A DNA stretch of 22,569 nt, taken from contig JADJMI010000012.1 of the NCBI GenBank assembly GCA_016709665.1, positions 1 to 22,569 on the forward strand. The letters are read 5' to 3'. Under the pieces are notes generated by a model. That model searched no databases. It was not told the origin of the DNA and was given only the letters and a program-made list of their open reading frames with translations. Made by a program: the position numbers and the translations under genes. Every line of letters begins with the position of its first letter. Position 1 is the stretch's first letter. Origin of the DNA: Betaproteobacteria bacterium. GTDB taxonomy: Bacteria > Pseudomonadota > Gammaproteobacteria > Burkholderiales > Usitatibacteraceae. Positions 1 through 8,674 of this stretch are shown here, piece after piece.

Positions 1-766
1 GAGTACGAGCCTCGACCCGCCCTTCCGCCGAGGCCTCGTCCGAGTCCAGGTTGTCGAGCCGCGAGGGCAGCATCGCGAGGCCGACCAGGCCGGCCGCCGC
101 CGGTATCGACGAGCGCAGCATGCCCCAGCGCCCGACGCAGAACGCGAGGAACTGCGCGGCCGCGGACAGCATGCCCCCGCGCGAATTGGTGAGGAAGATG
201 CCGTAGAGCAGCGTGCCCATACCGGCGAGCCAGAAGAGCCGGCCCGCGAAGCCGCCCGCCGTCCCGAACAGGTAGGCCAGCATCGGCAGCGCGATCACGA
301 AGGCGAGGGCGAGATCGTTGGGGTCGTTGAAGATCCCCAGGTACGTGATCCGCGTGCCCTGGCTCAGCTCCGCTCCGCTCCAGCCGATGCCGGAGGCCGA
401 CTGGTCGATGCCGTGCACCGCGAGGAAGAGCGTGTAGAGCACCAGCGCGATCATGAACGCGCGATGGCGCTTCACCGAATCCGTGAGGCCCGCCACGAGA
501 ACGAAGAGGAACACGACGGGAAGGAAGAATCCGAGCATGATCGGTATCCCGCCGAGCCAGCCCTGCAGCGCCTTGGAGACCACCATGGCGAGGACGAACG
601 CCGCGACGAGGCCGTACTGCGGCGCAGGCGTGTGACGCCGCGCCATCCAGAACAGGAGGCGCGGATGAGGCAGAACGGCATGATCGGGACGCCATCGAGC
701 GCCGCGGTATTCCTGCGGCCGCAGGTAGAGCAGCCCGATATAGGCGAGGAGCAGGGCGAAGGCCAC
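1..766 (-). CDS. O-antigen ligase-like membrane protein, XrtA-associated (partial, 3' end outside window)
   Basis: Reading the minus strand from about 766 gives a hydrophobic multi-spanning protein with the features of the Wzy/O-antigen ligase family, close to the putative O-glycosylation ligases found with exosortase A. Visible marks are an N-terminal LLYLRPQEY, a central FNDPNDLAL, a TNSRGG loop and a DEASAEGRVEA stretch near the edge. Family members act in the inner membrane and join or transfer lipid-linked glycans. Two compensating one-base shifts, near 700 and near 660, put a segment (ALDGVPIMPFCLI) in another frame. Without them the reading would pass through an implausible Arg/His-rich stretch. 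The GTG at 764-766 is the first start in the main frame, but no strong ribosome site precedes it and the start is uncertain. The gene follows the ATPase gene by 34 bases. The C-terminus is cut by the window edge. Confidence 0.72.
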   Translation of the reverse strand, partial: MAFALLLAYIGLLYLRPQEYRGARWRPDHAVLPHPRLLFWMARRHTPAPQYGLVAAFVLAMVVSKALQGWLGGIPIMLGFFLPVVFLFVLVAGLTDSVKRHRAFMIALVLYTLFLAVHGIDQSASGIGWSGAELSQGTRITYLGIFNDPNDLALAFVIALPMLAYLFGTAGGFAGRLFWLAGMGTLLYGIFLTNSRGGMLSAAAQFLAFCVGRWGMLRSSIPAAAGLVGLAMLPSRLDNLDSDEASAEGRVEART

Positions 767-800
767 GCGCGGGATCCGTCGACCGGTCGGGGCGCCGGGC

Positions 801-1828
801 TCAAGCGCGCTTGTCCGGCTTGTCCTCGCCGGCCCGAAGCCAGTCGAGGAACTGCCGGAAAGTGCCGAGCGCGGACCGGTTCTCGCTCTCCACGCGCTCG
901 AGCGTCGCCTTGATCTGCTGGATGTCCTCTTCGATCGGCGCCGGCACGGCCGGCGGGCGCCGGACCACCGGCAGCTGGGTGACCGGCGCGAGGGAGGCGC
1001 CGGCGCCGCCCTCGGGCGCCATCGTCTCGGCCGCGATCTCGGTCGCCACCTCCCTCACCATCGCCGCATCGAACTCGCGGCGCTCGCCGAGGTACCCGGC
1101 GAGCAGCATCCGGTCGAACAGCAGGTTGATTCGCCGCGGGATGCCGCCGCTCGCCTCGTGCACGGCGAGGAAGACCTCGTCGGCAGGGAGGGGCCCGTCC
1201 ACCCCACGTGGCGAAGCCGGTGCTCGACGTAGTGGCGCGTGTCGTCGGCGTCGAGGGCGGCGATGTGGCACGCCGCGATGACGCGCTGGCGGAGCTGGTT
1301 GAACTGGGGGCTGCGCAGGATGTTGCGGAATTCCGGCTGCCCCACCAGGAATGTCTGCAGGAGCGCGTGGGTGCCCAGCTGGAAATTGGAGAGCATGCGC
1401 AGTTCCTCCACGGCGCGAGGCGCGAGGTTCTGGGCCTCGTCCACGACCAGCAGGCAACGCCGCCCGTCGCGCGCCTGCGCGGCGAGGCTCGCCTCGAGGG
1501 CGAGCAACGCCTCCGCCTTCGAGAGGTCGCGGACGTTCACGCCGAAGGCCGCGGCGACGAGCCTGAGCGTATCGTCGGCCTCGAGTTGCGTCGTGACCAG
1601 GTTGGCGGCGCTCACGCGGTCCGGGTCGAGGCCGGCCAGGAGATTGCGCACGACCGTCGTCTTGCCCGCGCCCACCTCGCCCGTGATCACGATGAAGCCC
1701 TCGCCCTGGTGAAGGCCGTATTCCACGAAGGCCATCGCGCGCTTGTGCTCCCGGCTCGCGTAGAAGAACTGCGGATCGGGGTTGAGCTGGAAGGGCTTGC
1801 CGGTGAAGCCGTAGTAGGCGGTGTACAT
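801..1828 (-). CDS. XrtA/PEP-CTERM-associated ExeA-like ATPase (one frameshift)
   Basis: This AAA-type ATPase belongs to the group that accompanies exosortase A exopolysaccharide loci and resembles GspA/ExeA. It starts MYTAYYGFTGKPFQLNPDP, as the family does. Walker A is GEVGAGKTT (residues 50-58), Walker B is LLVVDEAQN (126-134), and LVGQPE follows at 161-166. After residue 210 (HVGW) the frame changes near 1195-1205. The rest continues as LPADEVFLAVHEASGGIPRRINLL, the usual C-terminal part of the AAA module, followed by a Pro-rich linker and a short helical tail. Adding one base restores a protein of about 342 residues. The start is 6 bases after the stop of the outer-membrane gene, so the two are co-transcribed. 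The exact role in polysaccharide secretion is unknown; energising or positioning the export machinery is an inference. The shift is probably a sequencing error. Confidence 0.88.
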
Positions 1829-1834
1829 GGGGGA

Positions 1835-3487
1835 TCAGAACCGGATCGAGATCTGCGCGAACACGGCGTTTTCGGTGTAGCTCGCCTCGGGCGCGGTGCT
1901 ATCGAAACGCATGCGCCGCACGCCGGCCGAGGCGGTCGTTCTCGGGCCCAGGTCGGTGGCGATGGCGGCCGTGACGTACGATTGGCGCGTGTCGGGCGTG
2001 CCCTCCGTGAGGCCGTTCGTCCGCTGGTGCGTCGCCACCAGCGTGCCCGTCGTGGCCGGCGTGAAGCGATAGGACCAGCTGGCGTCCGCGCTCTGGCGCC
2101 GGAGATCCTGGGCACCGGCGGGGGCAGGCGAGCCGTCGAGCGCCGCGCCGTATTCGCGCTGCTCGAAATAGGCGTAGCGCAGCGCCAGGGTGTTCCTCGC
2201 GCCTTCGAAAAGAACCGCCGCGTCGGTCTGCTTGTAGACGACCGGCCGGCTCGAGAGCAACGAACTGCCCAGCACCGGCGCCGCGGACAGGCTGGCGTCG
2301 TCCAGGCGCCGGCGAGCCTCGGCCGCGCGGGCCTGCGGATCCGGGTTGCCGCCCGCGAGCATGAGGGCGAGCACGTCGGCGAGCGATGCCCGGGTTTCCG
2401 TCGCCGTGAGGCCGGGGAGAATCGCCGCATCCCGCGTCGACGTGAAGATGAAGGCCGTGCGCGACGCGCGGTAGGCGGCGCTGGCGCTGTACCCGTCCCC
2501 GAAGACGCGCCGCTCGTACAGGGCGCCGAGCTGGAGGCGCTCGGACGGGATCCAGGTAAAGCCGGCGCCGGGAGTCTGTTCGCGGCGCGTGGGCGGGCCG
2601 GCGAAGTCGGTCTCGTCGACGCCCCCGCTCAGGGCCAGGCGCAGGCTCGGCGTGGCCGTCCAGTAGAGGCGCGCGCGCAACCGCGAATCGTCCAGCGAGC
2701 CGATGGCGTCGTTCCGGGCGTTGGCGAACGAGCCCTCGAGCGACCAGCCGAAGCGCGTGCCGCCGGAGGCGCTCGCGAGGCGGCCCGACCATTCGGTCGA
2801 GCGCGTGTCGGGAATCGTGCCGTCGTCCGTGCGGACCTCGCCCGCGCGCGCGCGAAGCAGGTAGTTGGCGTAATCGCCGACCTGCCCGCGGATCCAGGGC
2901 GAGACCTGCAGCGTCGTGGTCTCCACCCGGTTCGCGCTCGCCGAAGGCACGTCGGCCGCGGGCGCCGCCCCGAAGGGCGAGCGGCTTTCCTGCGTGATGT
3001 CGGCCCGCGCGTCCACGAAGGCGAAATTCTCGATCGCATCGACGGTGAACCGCGAGAGCAGGAAATTCTGCCGGGTGTCGAGCGCCGAGTCGGTCGAGTA
3101 GCGGAGCTCGTGCAGGCGGTATTCCAGGAATCCGCGGACGCGGTTGCTGTCCGCCTCGACCCGCAGGCCGGGGGTGAGGTCCGTGATCCATCCGCTGCGG
3201 GCCAGCGCGTCGGCCACCGCGGCGACGTTGTCGGAATAGGTCTCGGTGAGCGAGACGAAGGGCGTGAACGTCCAGGGCCGCCGCGGCTCGCCATCGGCCG
3301 ACTGTCCGGCCGCCTGTCCGGGCGGCTGCCCCGGCGCGGGCAGGGGCGCCTGGGGCGGTGCGGGCAATGGCGCGGGCAGCGGCGCCTGGGACGGAGCGGG
3401 GGGCGGGGTCGTGTCCTGCGCATTCGCCTGCGACGCGAAAATCGCCACGATCGCGAGGGCGATCGGGCGCCAGGCCGGACCGTTCAT
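1835..3487 (-). CDS. XrtA/PEP-CTERM-associated outer-membrane beta-barrel protein
   Basis: A 550-residue exported protein matching the outer-membrane protein family that travels with exosortase A clusters. Residues 1-23 form a signal peptide (ending ASQANA, then Q24). Residues 27 to about 60 are a Pro/Ala-rich linker with repeated APLPAP units. After that the chain alternates polar and hydrophobic residues in a pattern suited to amphipathic beta strands (for example GFLEYRLHELRYSTDSA), and it ends in phenylalanine (AQISIRF), the typical outer-membrane assembly signal. The chosen ATG at 3485-3487 overlaps the kinase stop (ATGA), and the signal peptide begins exactly there. An upstream in-frame start at 3595 would add an Arg-rich stretch and is rejected. 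The function is probably a pore or scaffold for polysaccharide export across the outer membrane, which is inferred from context. Confidence 0.85.
   Translation of the reverse strand: MNGPAWRPIALAIVAIFASQANAQDTTPPPAPSQAPLPAPLPAPPQAPLPAPGQPPGQAAGQSADGEPRRPWTFTPFVSLTETYSDNVAAVADALARSGWITDLTPGLRVEADSNRVRGFLEYRLHELRYSTDSALDTRQNFLLSRFTVDAIENFAFVDARADITQESRSPFGAAPAADVPSASANRVETTTLQVSPWIRGQVGDYANYLLRARAGEVRTDDGTIPDTRSTEWSGRLASASGGTRFGWSLEGSFANARNDAIGSLDDSRLRARLYWTATPSLRLALSGGVDETDFAGPPTRREQTPGAGFTWIPSERLQLGALYERRVFGDGYSASAAYRASRTAFIFTSTRDAAILPGLTATETRASLADVLALMLAGGNPDPQARAAEARRRLDDASLSAAPVLGSSLLSSRPVVYKQTDAAVLFEGARNTLALRYAYFEQREYGAALDGSPAPAGAQDLRRQSADASWSYRFTPATTGTLVATHQRTNGLTEGTPDTRQSYVTAAIATDLGPRTTASAGVRRMRFDSTAPEASYTENAVFAQISIRF
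3307..3409 (-). repeat. Pro/Ala-rich imperfect repeat inside the outer-membrane protein gene
   Basis: The codons just after the signal peptide encode a low-complexity stretch in which APLPAP-like units recur, separated by PPQ and SQ, then PGQPPGQ. The DNA shows the matching recurring GC-rich hexamers. It probably forms a flexible periplasmic spacer before the barrel. Repeats of this kind change length readily by slippage. Confidence 0.7.
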
Positions 3488-4404
3488 TCGGCGGCCCCCT
3501 GACCGTAGCCGTAGCCGTAATCGTAGCCGCCGTATCCGTATCCGCCCTCCGAGGTCCCCTCCGTGCCGTTCAGCAGCAGGAGCTTGATCGGGCACGACTC
3601 GATGGTGGCGAGGGCGTGCGTCACCTGGCTCTGGAGCGTGCGACCGGCGCGCACGACGAACACGACCTGTCCCAGGCGCGAGGCGAGCACGCGCGATTCC
3701 GTGGTGACCAGCAGGGGCGGCGAGTCGAAGATGACCACGCGGTCCGCGTAGCGCGCCGCGATCTCCTCGAGCAGAGCGGACATCGCGTCGCTCGCCAGCA
3801 TCTCCGCGGCCTTCGGGTGCAGCGTCCCGGCGGGCAGGAAAGCGAGCTTGTCCACGTTGGTCCGCAGCAGCGCCCGGCTGAACTGCGCCGGGGGCGACCC
3901 GAGCAGGTCGAGCAGGCCCGGACCGGGTGGCAGGCCCAGCATGCGCGGCAACGAGGGCCGGACCACGTCCGCATCGACCAGCAGGACCGACCGGTCCAGT
4001 TCCATCGCGATGCTCATCGCGAGGTTGAGGGAGGTGAAGGACTTTCCCTCGCCCGGGAGGGCGCTGGTGACGCCGATGAGGTTGGCGCGGGCGATGCCGG
4101 CCTCGCCCGCCTTCGCGACGTTCGCGAGCAGCGGCCGCTTGATGATGCGGAACTGCTCCGCGAGCATCGAGCGCGGTTCGTTCGGCGTGACGAGCCCCTC
4201 GTCGGCGAGGCGATGCAGGTCCAGTTCCACCCGCGCCGAGGTGACCGCCGGTCCGGGCGCCACCCGCTCGGCGGACGGGGCCGCGGATTCCGGCGCCGGC
4301 CCCGCGCCGGCGGGCGCCGGGGAGGCGGCGGGCCCGGCCGGGGGCGTGATCCCGGCGCTTCGCAACTGGTCCAGCCGCTTGGCGGCCTGCTCGATGAGGC
4401 TCAT
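3484..4404 (-). CDS. XrtA-associated BY-type tyrosine autokinase
   Basis: A 306-residue cytoplasmic ATPase of the bacterial tyrosine kinase family, the separate-kinase form that pairs with a Wzz-like membrane partner. Walker A is LPGEGKS (116-122), Walker A' is LLVDAD (141-146) and Walker B is VVIFDSPP (223-230). Residues 20-55 are a Pro/Ala-rich linker. The C-terminus has six tyrosines in twelve residues (Y289, Y291, Y294, Y296, Y298, Y300) set in glycine, a Tyr-rich tail as used for autophosphorylation in this family. In known systems, cycling of this tail's phosphorylation controls polymer length and export. The gene starts 7 bases after the chain-length gene and its stop overlaps the next start by 4 bases, so translation is probably coupled. 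The reading frame is intact. Confidence 0.92.
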   Translation of the reverse strand: MSLIEQAAKRLDQLRSAGITPPAGPAASPAPAGAGPAPESAAPSAERVAPGPAVTSARVELDLHRLADEGLVTPNEPRSMLAEQFRIIKRPLLANVAKAGEAGIARANLIGVTSALPGEGKSFTSLNLAMSIAMELDRSVLLVDADVVRPSLPRMLGLPPGPGLLDLLGSPPAQFSRALLRTNVDKLAFLPAGTLHPKAAEMLASDAMSALLEEIAARYADRVVIFDSPPLLVTTESRVLASRLGQVVFVVRAGRTLQSQVTHALATIESCPIKLLLLNGTEGTSEGGYGYGGYDYGYGYGQGAAE

Positions 4405-4411
4405 GGGGCTT

Positions 4412-6001
4412 TCATGCCACGCGCGAGGCCACGACTTCGAGGATCACGAAGGTGGCGAGATAGAGGCCGACCAGGCCGACCGCCGCGCCGGCGAACCGGA
4501 CGTGGGACCTGCGCTCCGCGGATACGTCCCCGGGCCTGACGCGCTTCGAGACCACGCCGAGCAGCGGCAGCCCCGTCGCCTCGCGCAGCGAGCGGGGATC
4601 GAGGAAGGTGGGGCGCGTCTGGCGAAGCAGGTAGGTGACGCCGATGCCGGCGGCGCAGGCCGCCAGGAGTGCGACCGGGAACAGCAGGAACCGGTTGGGC
4701 GACACCGGCCGGGGCGAGACCCGCGGCGGATCGACGATGCGGAAATCCGCCACCCCTTCGACCGACTGCATCTCGCCCGAGATGTTGGCCGACTCGCGAC
4801 GGCCGACCAGGCTTTCGTAGTTGCGCTTGTTGACCTCGTAGTCGCGGTTGAGCTGGGCGTACTCCGCCTCGAGCTGCGGCACCAGCGCGGCCGAGGCCTT
4901 GAGCTTCTCGTTGCGCGCGGCGTATTCGCCTACGCGCGCGCTCAGGGAGGCGACCTGCGCCTCGGCCTGCGTGAGCGAGACCCGGAGCTGGTCCGACGCC
5001 AGCGGGCCCCGGGTGGACGGCGCGGCGGCCGCGGCCGGGTCCGCGCGCCGGGCGAGGACCGCCTGGTGGCGCTGCTCCTCGAGCTCCCGGATCACCCGCT
5101 GGGCACCCACCACGTCCGGGTGGCCGGGCGTGTACCGCTGCAGCAGCCCGTCGAGGTTGCGCCGCATCGACTCGATGCGCGCGTCCAGCTCCGCGACGGC
5201 CGCCGAGTTGACCACGGGCCCCGAAGAGGAACCCGCCGACACGGCGTTCTCGTTGGCGAGGCCCTGCTTGAGCGCGTCGCGCGCCCGCTCGGCCTCGCGC
5301 AGCTCGAGCCTCGCCTGGTTGAGCTGGTTGTTCGATTCGTTCACGCGCACGAAGAAGTCGCGCCCGTCGCCCGGCGTCATCCCGAGGTAACGCAGGCGGA
5401 AGTCCTTGAGGCGGCCCTCGGCCTCCGAGAGCTTCTTTCATAGGTGACGATCTGCTCCTCGATGAAACGCTTGGCGGCATCGGTGTCGCTCGCCTTGCTG
5501 CCCTTGTTCGATTCGATGAACATCGTCGTGAACAGCTCCACCACTTCCTGCGCGCGCTTGGGGTCGCGGTCGCGGAACGCGAGCGTGTACAGGTTGCCCC
5601 GTCCGGCCGGACGGAAGTCGAGGGTCTTCATGACGCTGTCGACGATCGCCTCGCGCTGCGCCGACGAGCCCGCGTGCGCGTCGAGGCCGGCCTTCTGCAC
5701 GATCTTCTCGACGTTGGGGCGGCTGATCACGACCCGCCCGAGCATCGCGATGCGTTGCTCGTCGTTGGGCTGAACCGTGAGCTCCGGCATCAGGGGCTTC
5801 CAGGATCGAATCGGTGTTGACGTAGAGGCTGGCGGTCGCCTCGTAGCGATGCGGCACGAGCGACACCGCGAGCAAGGCGAGCAGCCCCACGACCCACGCC
5901 GCGCCGACGCCCGCCCAGCGGTGGCTCCACATGCCGCGCAGGACGGCAAGGGCATTGCGCAGGACGTCGTTGAGGTCGGGATTGCTCGCCACGGTCTTCA
6001 T
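4412..6001 (-). CDS. XrtA-associated polysaccharide chain-length determinant, Wzz-like (two frameshifts)
   Basis: A Wzz/GumC-type polysaccharide co-polymerase of about 529 residues, anchored in the inner membrane. It sets polymer length and activates the partner kinase encoded next. The N-terminus (MKTVASNPDLNDVL) leads into a membrane segment around residues 32-50 (VGAAWVVGLLALLAVSLV), then the Wzz domain (YEATASLYVNTDSILE). A long region rich in Glu, Arg, Ala and Leu follows and is likely coiled coil. Near the C-terminus there is a PVSPNRFLLFPVALLAACAAG membrane segment, and a last hydrophobic stretch ends in ASRVA. Two one-base shifts interrupt it, near 5797-5803 (extra base after ILE) and near 5435-5440 (missing A in IVTYE-KKLSEAEG). 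They cancel each other, so the total length stays divisible by three. The start is 7 bases after the export gene stop. Sequencing error is the likeliest cause. Confidence 0.88.
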
Positions 6002-6008
6002 CGCCTTC

Positions 6009-6623
6009 CTAGAACCAACCCTGCGGAATGATCACCACGTCGCCCGGCACCATCTCGACGTTGGCCGAGACGTCGCCTCGCTTGAGGAGGTCCCGCAGGC
6101 GCACGGAATACTGCTTGTTCCCGTCCGCGGTGCGCAGGATGGTGGCGGCGTTTCCGTCCGCGAACTCGGTGATGCCCCCGGCGGCGATCATCACGTCGAG
6201 CAGGGTCATCTTCTGGCGGTACGGCAGCACCTGCGGGCGCGTGGCCTCGCCCACGACACGGATCTGCTCGCTGTACGAGCCGCCGAAGGAGGTGACCACC
6301 ACGCTCACGACGGGGTCGCGGATGTACTTGGAGAGCGCCTTCTCGATGTCCCGCGCGAGGGTGGCGGGGTCCTTGCCGATGGCGGGCATGTCCTCGACGA
6401 GCGGCGCCGCGATCTTGCCGTCGGGACGCACGGGCACGGTCGCGGACAGGTCCGGGTTGCGGAACACGACGATGTTGAGGGTGTCGCCCGGTCCGATGAC
6501 GTAGCGGTAATCCGAACTCGCGGCCTTGGCCGGCGCCGGGGGGTGTGCGGTCGTGGCGCAGCCGGCCACGAGGGCCGCGAGCGCGACGAATAGAGCGACG
6601 ACGAGGCGATTCCAGGGGCTCAT
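6009..6623 (-). CDS. XrtA-associated polysaccharide export lipoprotein, Wza-like
   Basis: A 204-residue periplasmic or outer-membrane lipoprotein of the polysaccharide export (Wza/BexD) family. A lipoprotein signal peptide spans residues 1-21, with lipobox VAGC and acylated Cys22. The export domain begins YRYVIGPGDTLNIVVFRNPDLS and contains VRPDGKIAAPLVEDMPA. A SLBB-like segment follows (IRVVGEATRPQVLPYRQKMT, DVMIAAGGITEFADGN), and the protein ends VEMVPGDVVIIPQGWF, as short family members do. The ATG at 6621-6623 is preceded by GGAAGGA at good spacing, and the signal peptide begins there, so a longer start at 6746 is rejected. It is the first gene of the tight run down to the ATPase gene, with its own candidate promoter upstream. 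It probably forms the outer-membrane channel for the polymer. Confidence 0.92.
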   Translation of the reverse strand: MSPWNRLVVALFVALAALVAGCATTAHPPAPAKAASSDYRYVIGPGDTLNIVVFRNPDLSATVPVRPDGKIAAPLVEDMPAIGKDPATLARDIEKALSKYIRDPVVSVVVTSFGGSYSEQIRVVGEATRPQVLPYRQKMTLLDVMIAAGGITEFADGNAATILRTADGNKQYSVRLRDLLKRGDVSANVEMVPGDVVIIPQGWF

Positions 6624-6649
6624 GGGTGATCCTTCCGCGAAATGAATTG

Positions 6650-6678
6650 ATTTTACCCGCGACGGCGCCCGGGCGCCG
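6650..6678 (-). promoter_or_regulatory. Candidate -10 element and 16-base palindrome upstream of the export gene
   Basis: On the minus strand a TAAAAT hexamer (6650-6655) lies 27 bases before the export gene start. Seven bases upstream of it is a perfect 16-base palindrome, CGGCGCCCGGGCGCCG (6663-6678). No good -35 hexamer sits 16-18 bases from the TAAAAT, so the palindrome occupies the place where an activator or repressor might bind. This is a motif-based suggestion only. GC-rich palindromes arise easily in DNA of this composition. Confidence 0.3.
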
Positions 6679-6849
6679 CCCGCATTGGGGCCGGGCAAGG
6701 GTGGGCCGCCGGGCAGGTGCGCCGGTCGTCGAAACCCGGCTCGCATGGCGCCCCGCCTGTCAACTCGCCAGCGGGATCGACGCGCCGAAGGCAGGACGAC
6801 GTTCTCCTCGGAGAGGTCGCAGCCGGCCGTGCGCGGTGGGCGGCAAGGC

Positions 6850-8442
6850 CTAGCGCGAGCCGATCCGGAACAGGACGATCTCCACCGTCTGCATGAGGAT
6901 CATGATGTCGAAGGCGAGGCTCTGGTTCATCACGTAGTAGAGGTCGTAGCCGAGCTTTTCGCGCGAATCGTGCTCGGAGGCGCCGTAGGGATAGCGCACC
7001 TGGGCCCAGCCGGTGATTCCCGGCTTGGCGAAATGGCGCTCGGCGAAGAAGGGAATGGTCTGCTCGAGGGACTGGACGAATTCCGGGCGCTCCGGGCGCG
7101 GGCCCACGAAGCTCATGGTGCCGGCCAGGACGTTGAAGGCCTGGGGCAGTTCGTCGATGCGGACCTTGCGGATGAACTCGCCCACGCGCGTGACGCGCGG
7201 ATCGTTGCGCACGGCCCAGATGGCCTTGCCGCCGGATTCGGCGTTCACCGACATGCTGCGGAACTTGATGATCTTGAAGGGGCGGCCGCCCTGCCCCGTG
7301 CGCACCTGGCGGTAGAAGATCGGGCCGCGGTCCTCCATCCAGATCGCGAGGGCCGTGAGGAGCATGATGGGCCCGGTGAGGACGAGCAGCACCAGGGCCG
7401 TGGCGACGTCGAAGGCCCGCTTGATCGCCGAGCGCAGGATGTCGGCCCGGAAACCCTTCGAGTAGATGAGCCAGCTGGGGCTCGCGAGCTCGACGCTCAC
7501 GCGGCCGGTCTCGCGCTCGAGGAACTGGACGATGTCGATCACGGCCACGCCGCGCAGCCGGCATTCGCGCAGGAACGCCTCGGGGAAGCCCTGGCGGCGG
7601 TCGTCCATGGCGATGACGATCTCGTGGATGCGCTCGCGCTCGACGAAGCCCAGGAGGTCCGCCGTGCTCGGCACGCGCTTGTCGAACGGCACCGCGACGC
7701 TGTCGCCGGGCGTCCCGACGTAGCCGGCCACGAGGAAGCCCCGCTGGTCCGTGCGGCGGCGAAGCCGCTGGCCGATGGTCGCGGCGCGGTCGCCGGCGCC
7801 CCAGACGAGCACGCGGCGCTTGAAGACGTCCTGGTCGACCACGCGGGCGAACGCGAGGCGCAGCAGGGAGAAGCCGGCGAGGCAGGCGACCGACGTCCCG
7901 ATCACGGCCGAGTGACCGACCCCCAGGCCCGGCACGGCCAGGAAGAGCGCCTCGATGGCGACGCCGGCGGCACCCATCGCCACGACGACGCGCGCGAGCA
8001 TGCCGTTGCGTCCGCTGCGCTGGCGCAACTGGTAGAGCCCCATCGAGGACATGCACGCGACGACGATGGCCGTCACCAGGAGGGCGCGCGGCCAGACGGC
8101 GCCGGCGGCCGGCTCGAAACTGCCGAAGGCGACCGGGGGAGCGAAGACCCCGACGAAGGCGTAAAGGGCGAGGAAGGCGAGCGCCGCCTCGGCGAAGGCG
8201 AGCGCGGCGATGCGGTGGACGTTGCCGTCGAAGAAGCGCAGCGTGGACAGTCGCGCGGCGGGCCTGGCCTGCGGCACCGAGCCGACTTCGGCCATCCGCG
8301 GGCGCGGGGGGGCGCTGCGGTCCGTGGAACGGCCCAGGGACCGATCCGCGAGAGAGGCGAGGTAGGGATCGCCCGCCCCGAATCCTGCGGCCGCTTCGGA
8401 CGAGGCGAATTCGTCGTGCGGTTCGTGCGAAATGTGCGCCAT
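6850..8442 (-). CDS. XrtA-associated sugar transferase, polyprenyl-phosphate glycosyl-1-phosphate transferase
   Basis: A 530-residue inner-membrane enzyme that starts repeat-unit synthesis by moving a sugar-1-phosphate onto undecaprenyl phosphate. Four hydrophobic segments lie near residues 76-100, 115-137, 150-172 and 178-200. A Rossmann-like nucleotide-binding stretch (RVLVWGAGDRA, from 210) follows. The catalytic bacterial sugar transferase domain runs from about 339 to the end: KRAFD (341-345), a membrane hairpin, KFRSM (393-397), the IDELPQ-FNVLAGTMSFVGPRPERPEF block (429-455) and KPGITGWAQV (473-482). It resembles the XrtA-linked subgroup. AGAGGT at 8448-8453, five bases before the ATG, supports this start. 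That leaves about 68 hydrophilic residues before the usual beginning (LRFFDGNVHR), which is longer than I expect for the family. It sits 226 bases upstream of the export gene and may be transcribed separately. Confidence 0.9.
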   Translation of the reverse strand: MAHISHEPHDEFASSEAAAGFGAGDPYLASLADRSLGRSTDRSAPPRPRMAEVGSVPQARPAARLSTLRFFDGNVHRIAALAFAEAALAFLALYAFVGVFAPPVAFGSFEPAAGAVWPRALLVTAIVVACMSSMGLYQLRQRSGRNGMLARVVVAMGAAGVAIEALFLAVPGLGVGHSAVIGTSVACLAGFSLLRLAFARVVDQDVFKRRVLVWGAGDRAATIGQRLRRRTDQRGFLVAGYVGTPGDSVAVPFDKRVPSTADLLGFVERERIHEIVIAMDDRRQGFPEAFLRECRLRGVAVIDIVQFLERETGRVSVELASPSWLIYSKGFRADILRSAIKRAFDVATALVLLVLTGPIMLLTALAIWMEDRGPIFYRQVRTGQGGRPFKIIKFRSMSVNAESGGKAIWAVRNDPRVTRVGEFIRKVRIDELPQAFNVLAGTMSFVGPRPERPEFVQSLEQTIPFFAERHFAKPGITGWAQVRYPYGASEHDSREKLGYDLYYVMNQSLAFDIMILMQTVEIVLFRIGSR

Positions 8443-8674
8443 GCCTGACCTCTTTTTGTATTCTTCGCGAGGTTCGGACCGGTCGCGGCTTCATGGGCCG
8501 CTCGGGAACGCCTCGCTTGTGTGCGCTTCTTCTCGTGCCGCTATCCACCACTACGTTGCGTGCGCCGGAGCGGATGTATTGCGTGCCGGAACTTCCCTGT
8601 GACACGACATCCCCCGCTTCCTGTACGAACTATAGGGAGATGGCGTTACGGTTAGTAGATGGGTGGGGTTTCGG

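Noticed and set aside
1208..3502. A 764-codon plus-strand frame opposite the ATPase and outer-membrane genes
   Set aside because: Arg/Gly/Glu-rich shadow of the real minus-strand genes with no recognisable motif.
8530..8590. Sigma-54-like sites (CGGCACG) upstream of the sugar transferase gene
   Set aside because: The required GG-N10-GC arrangement is not met at either half-site; the nearest is off by at least one base.
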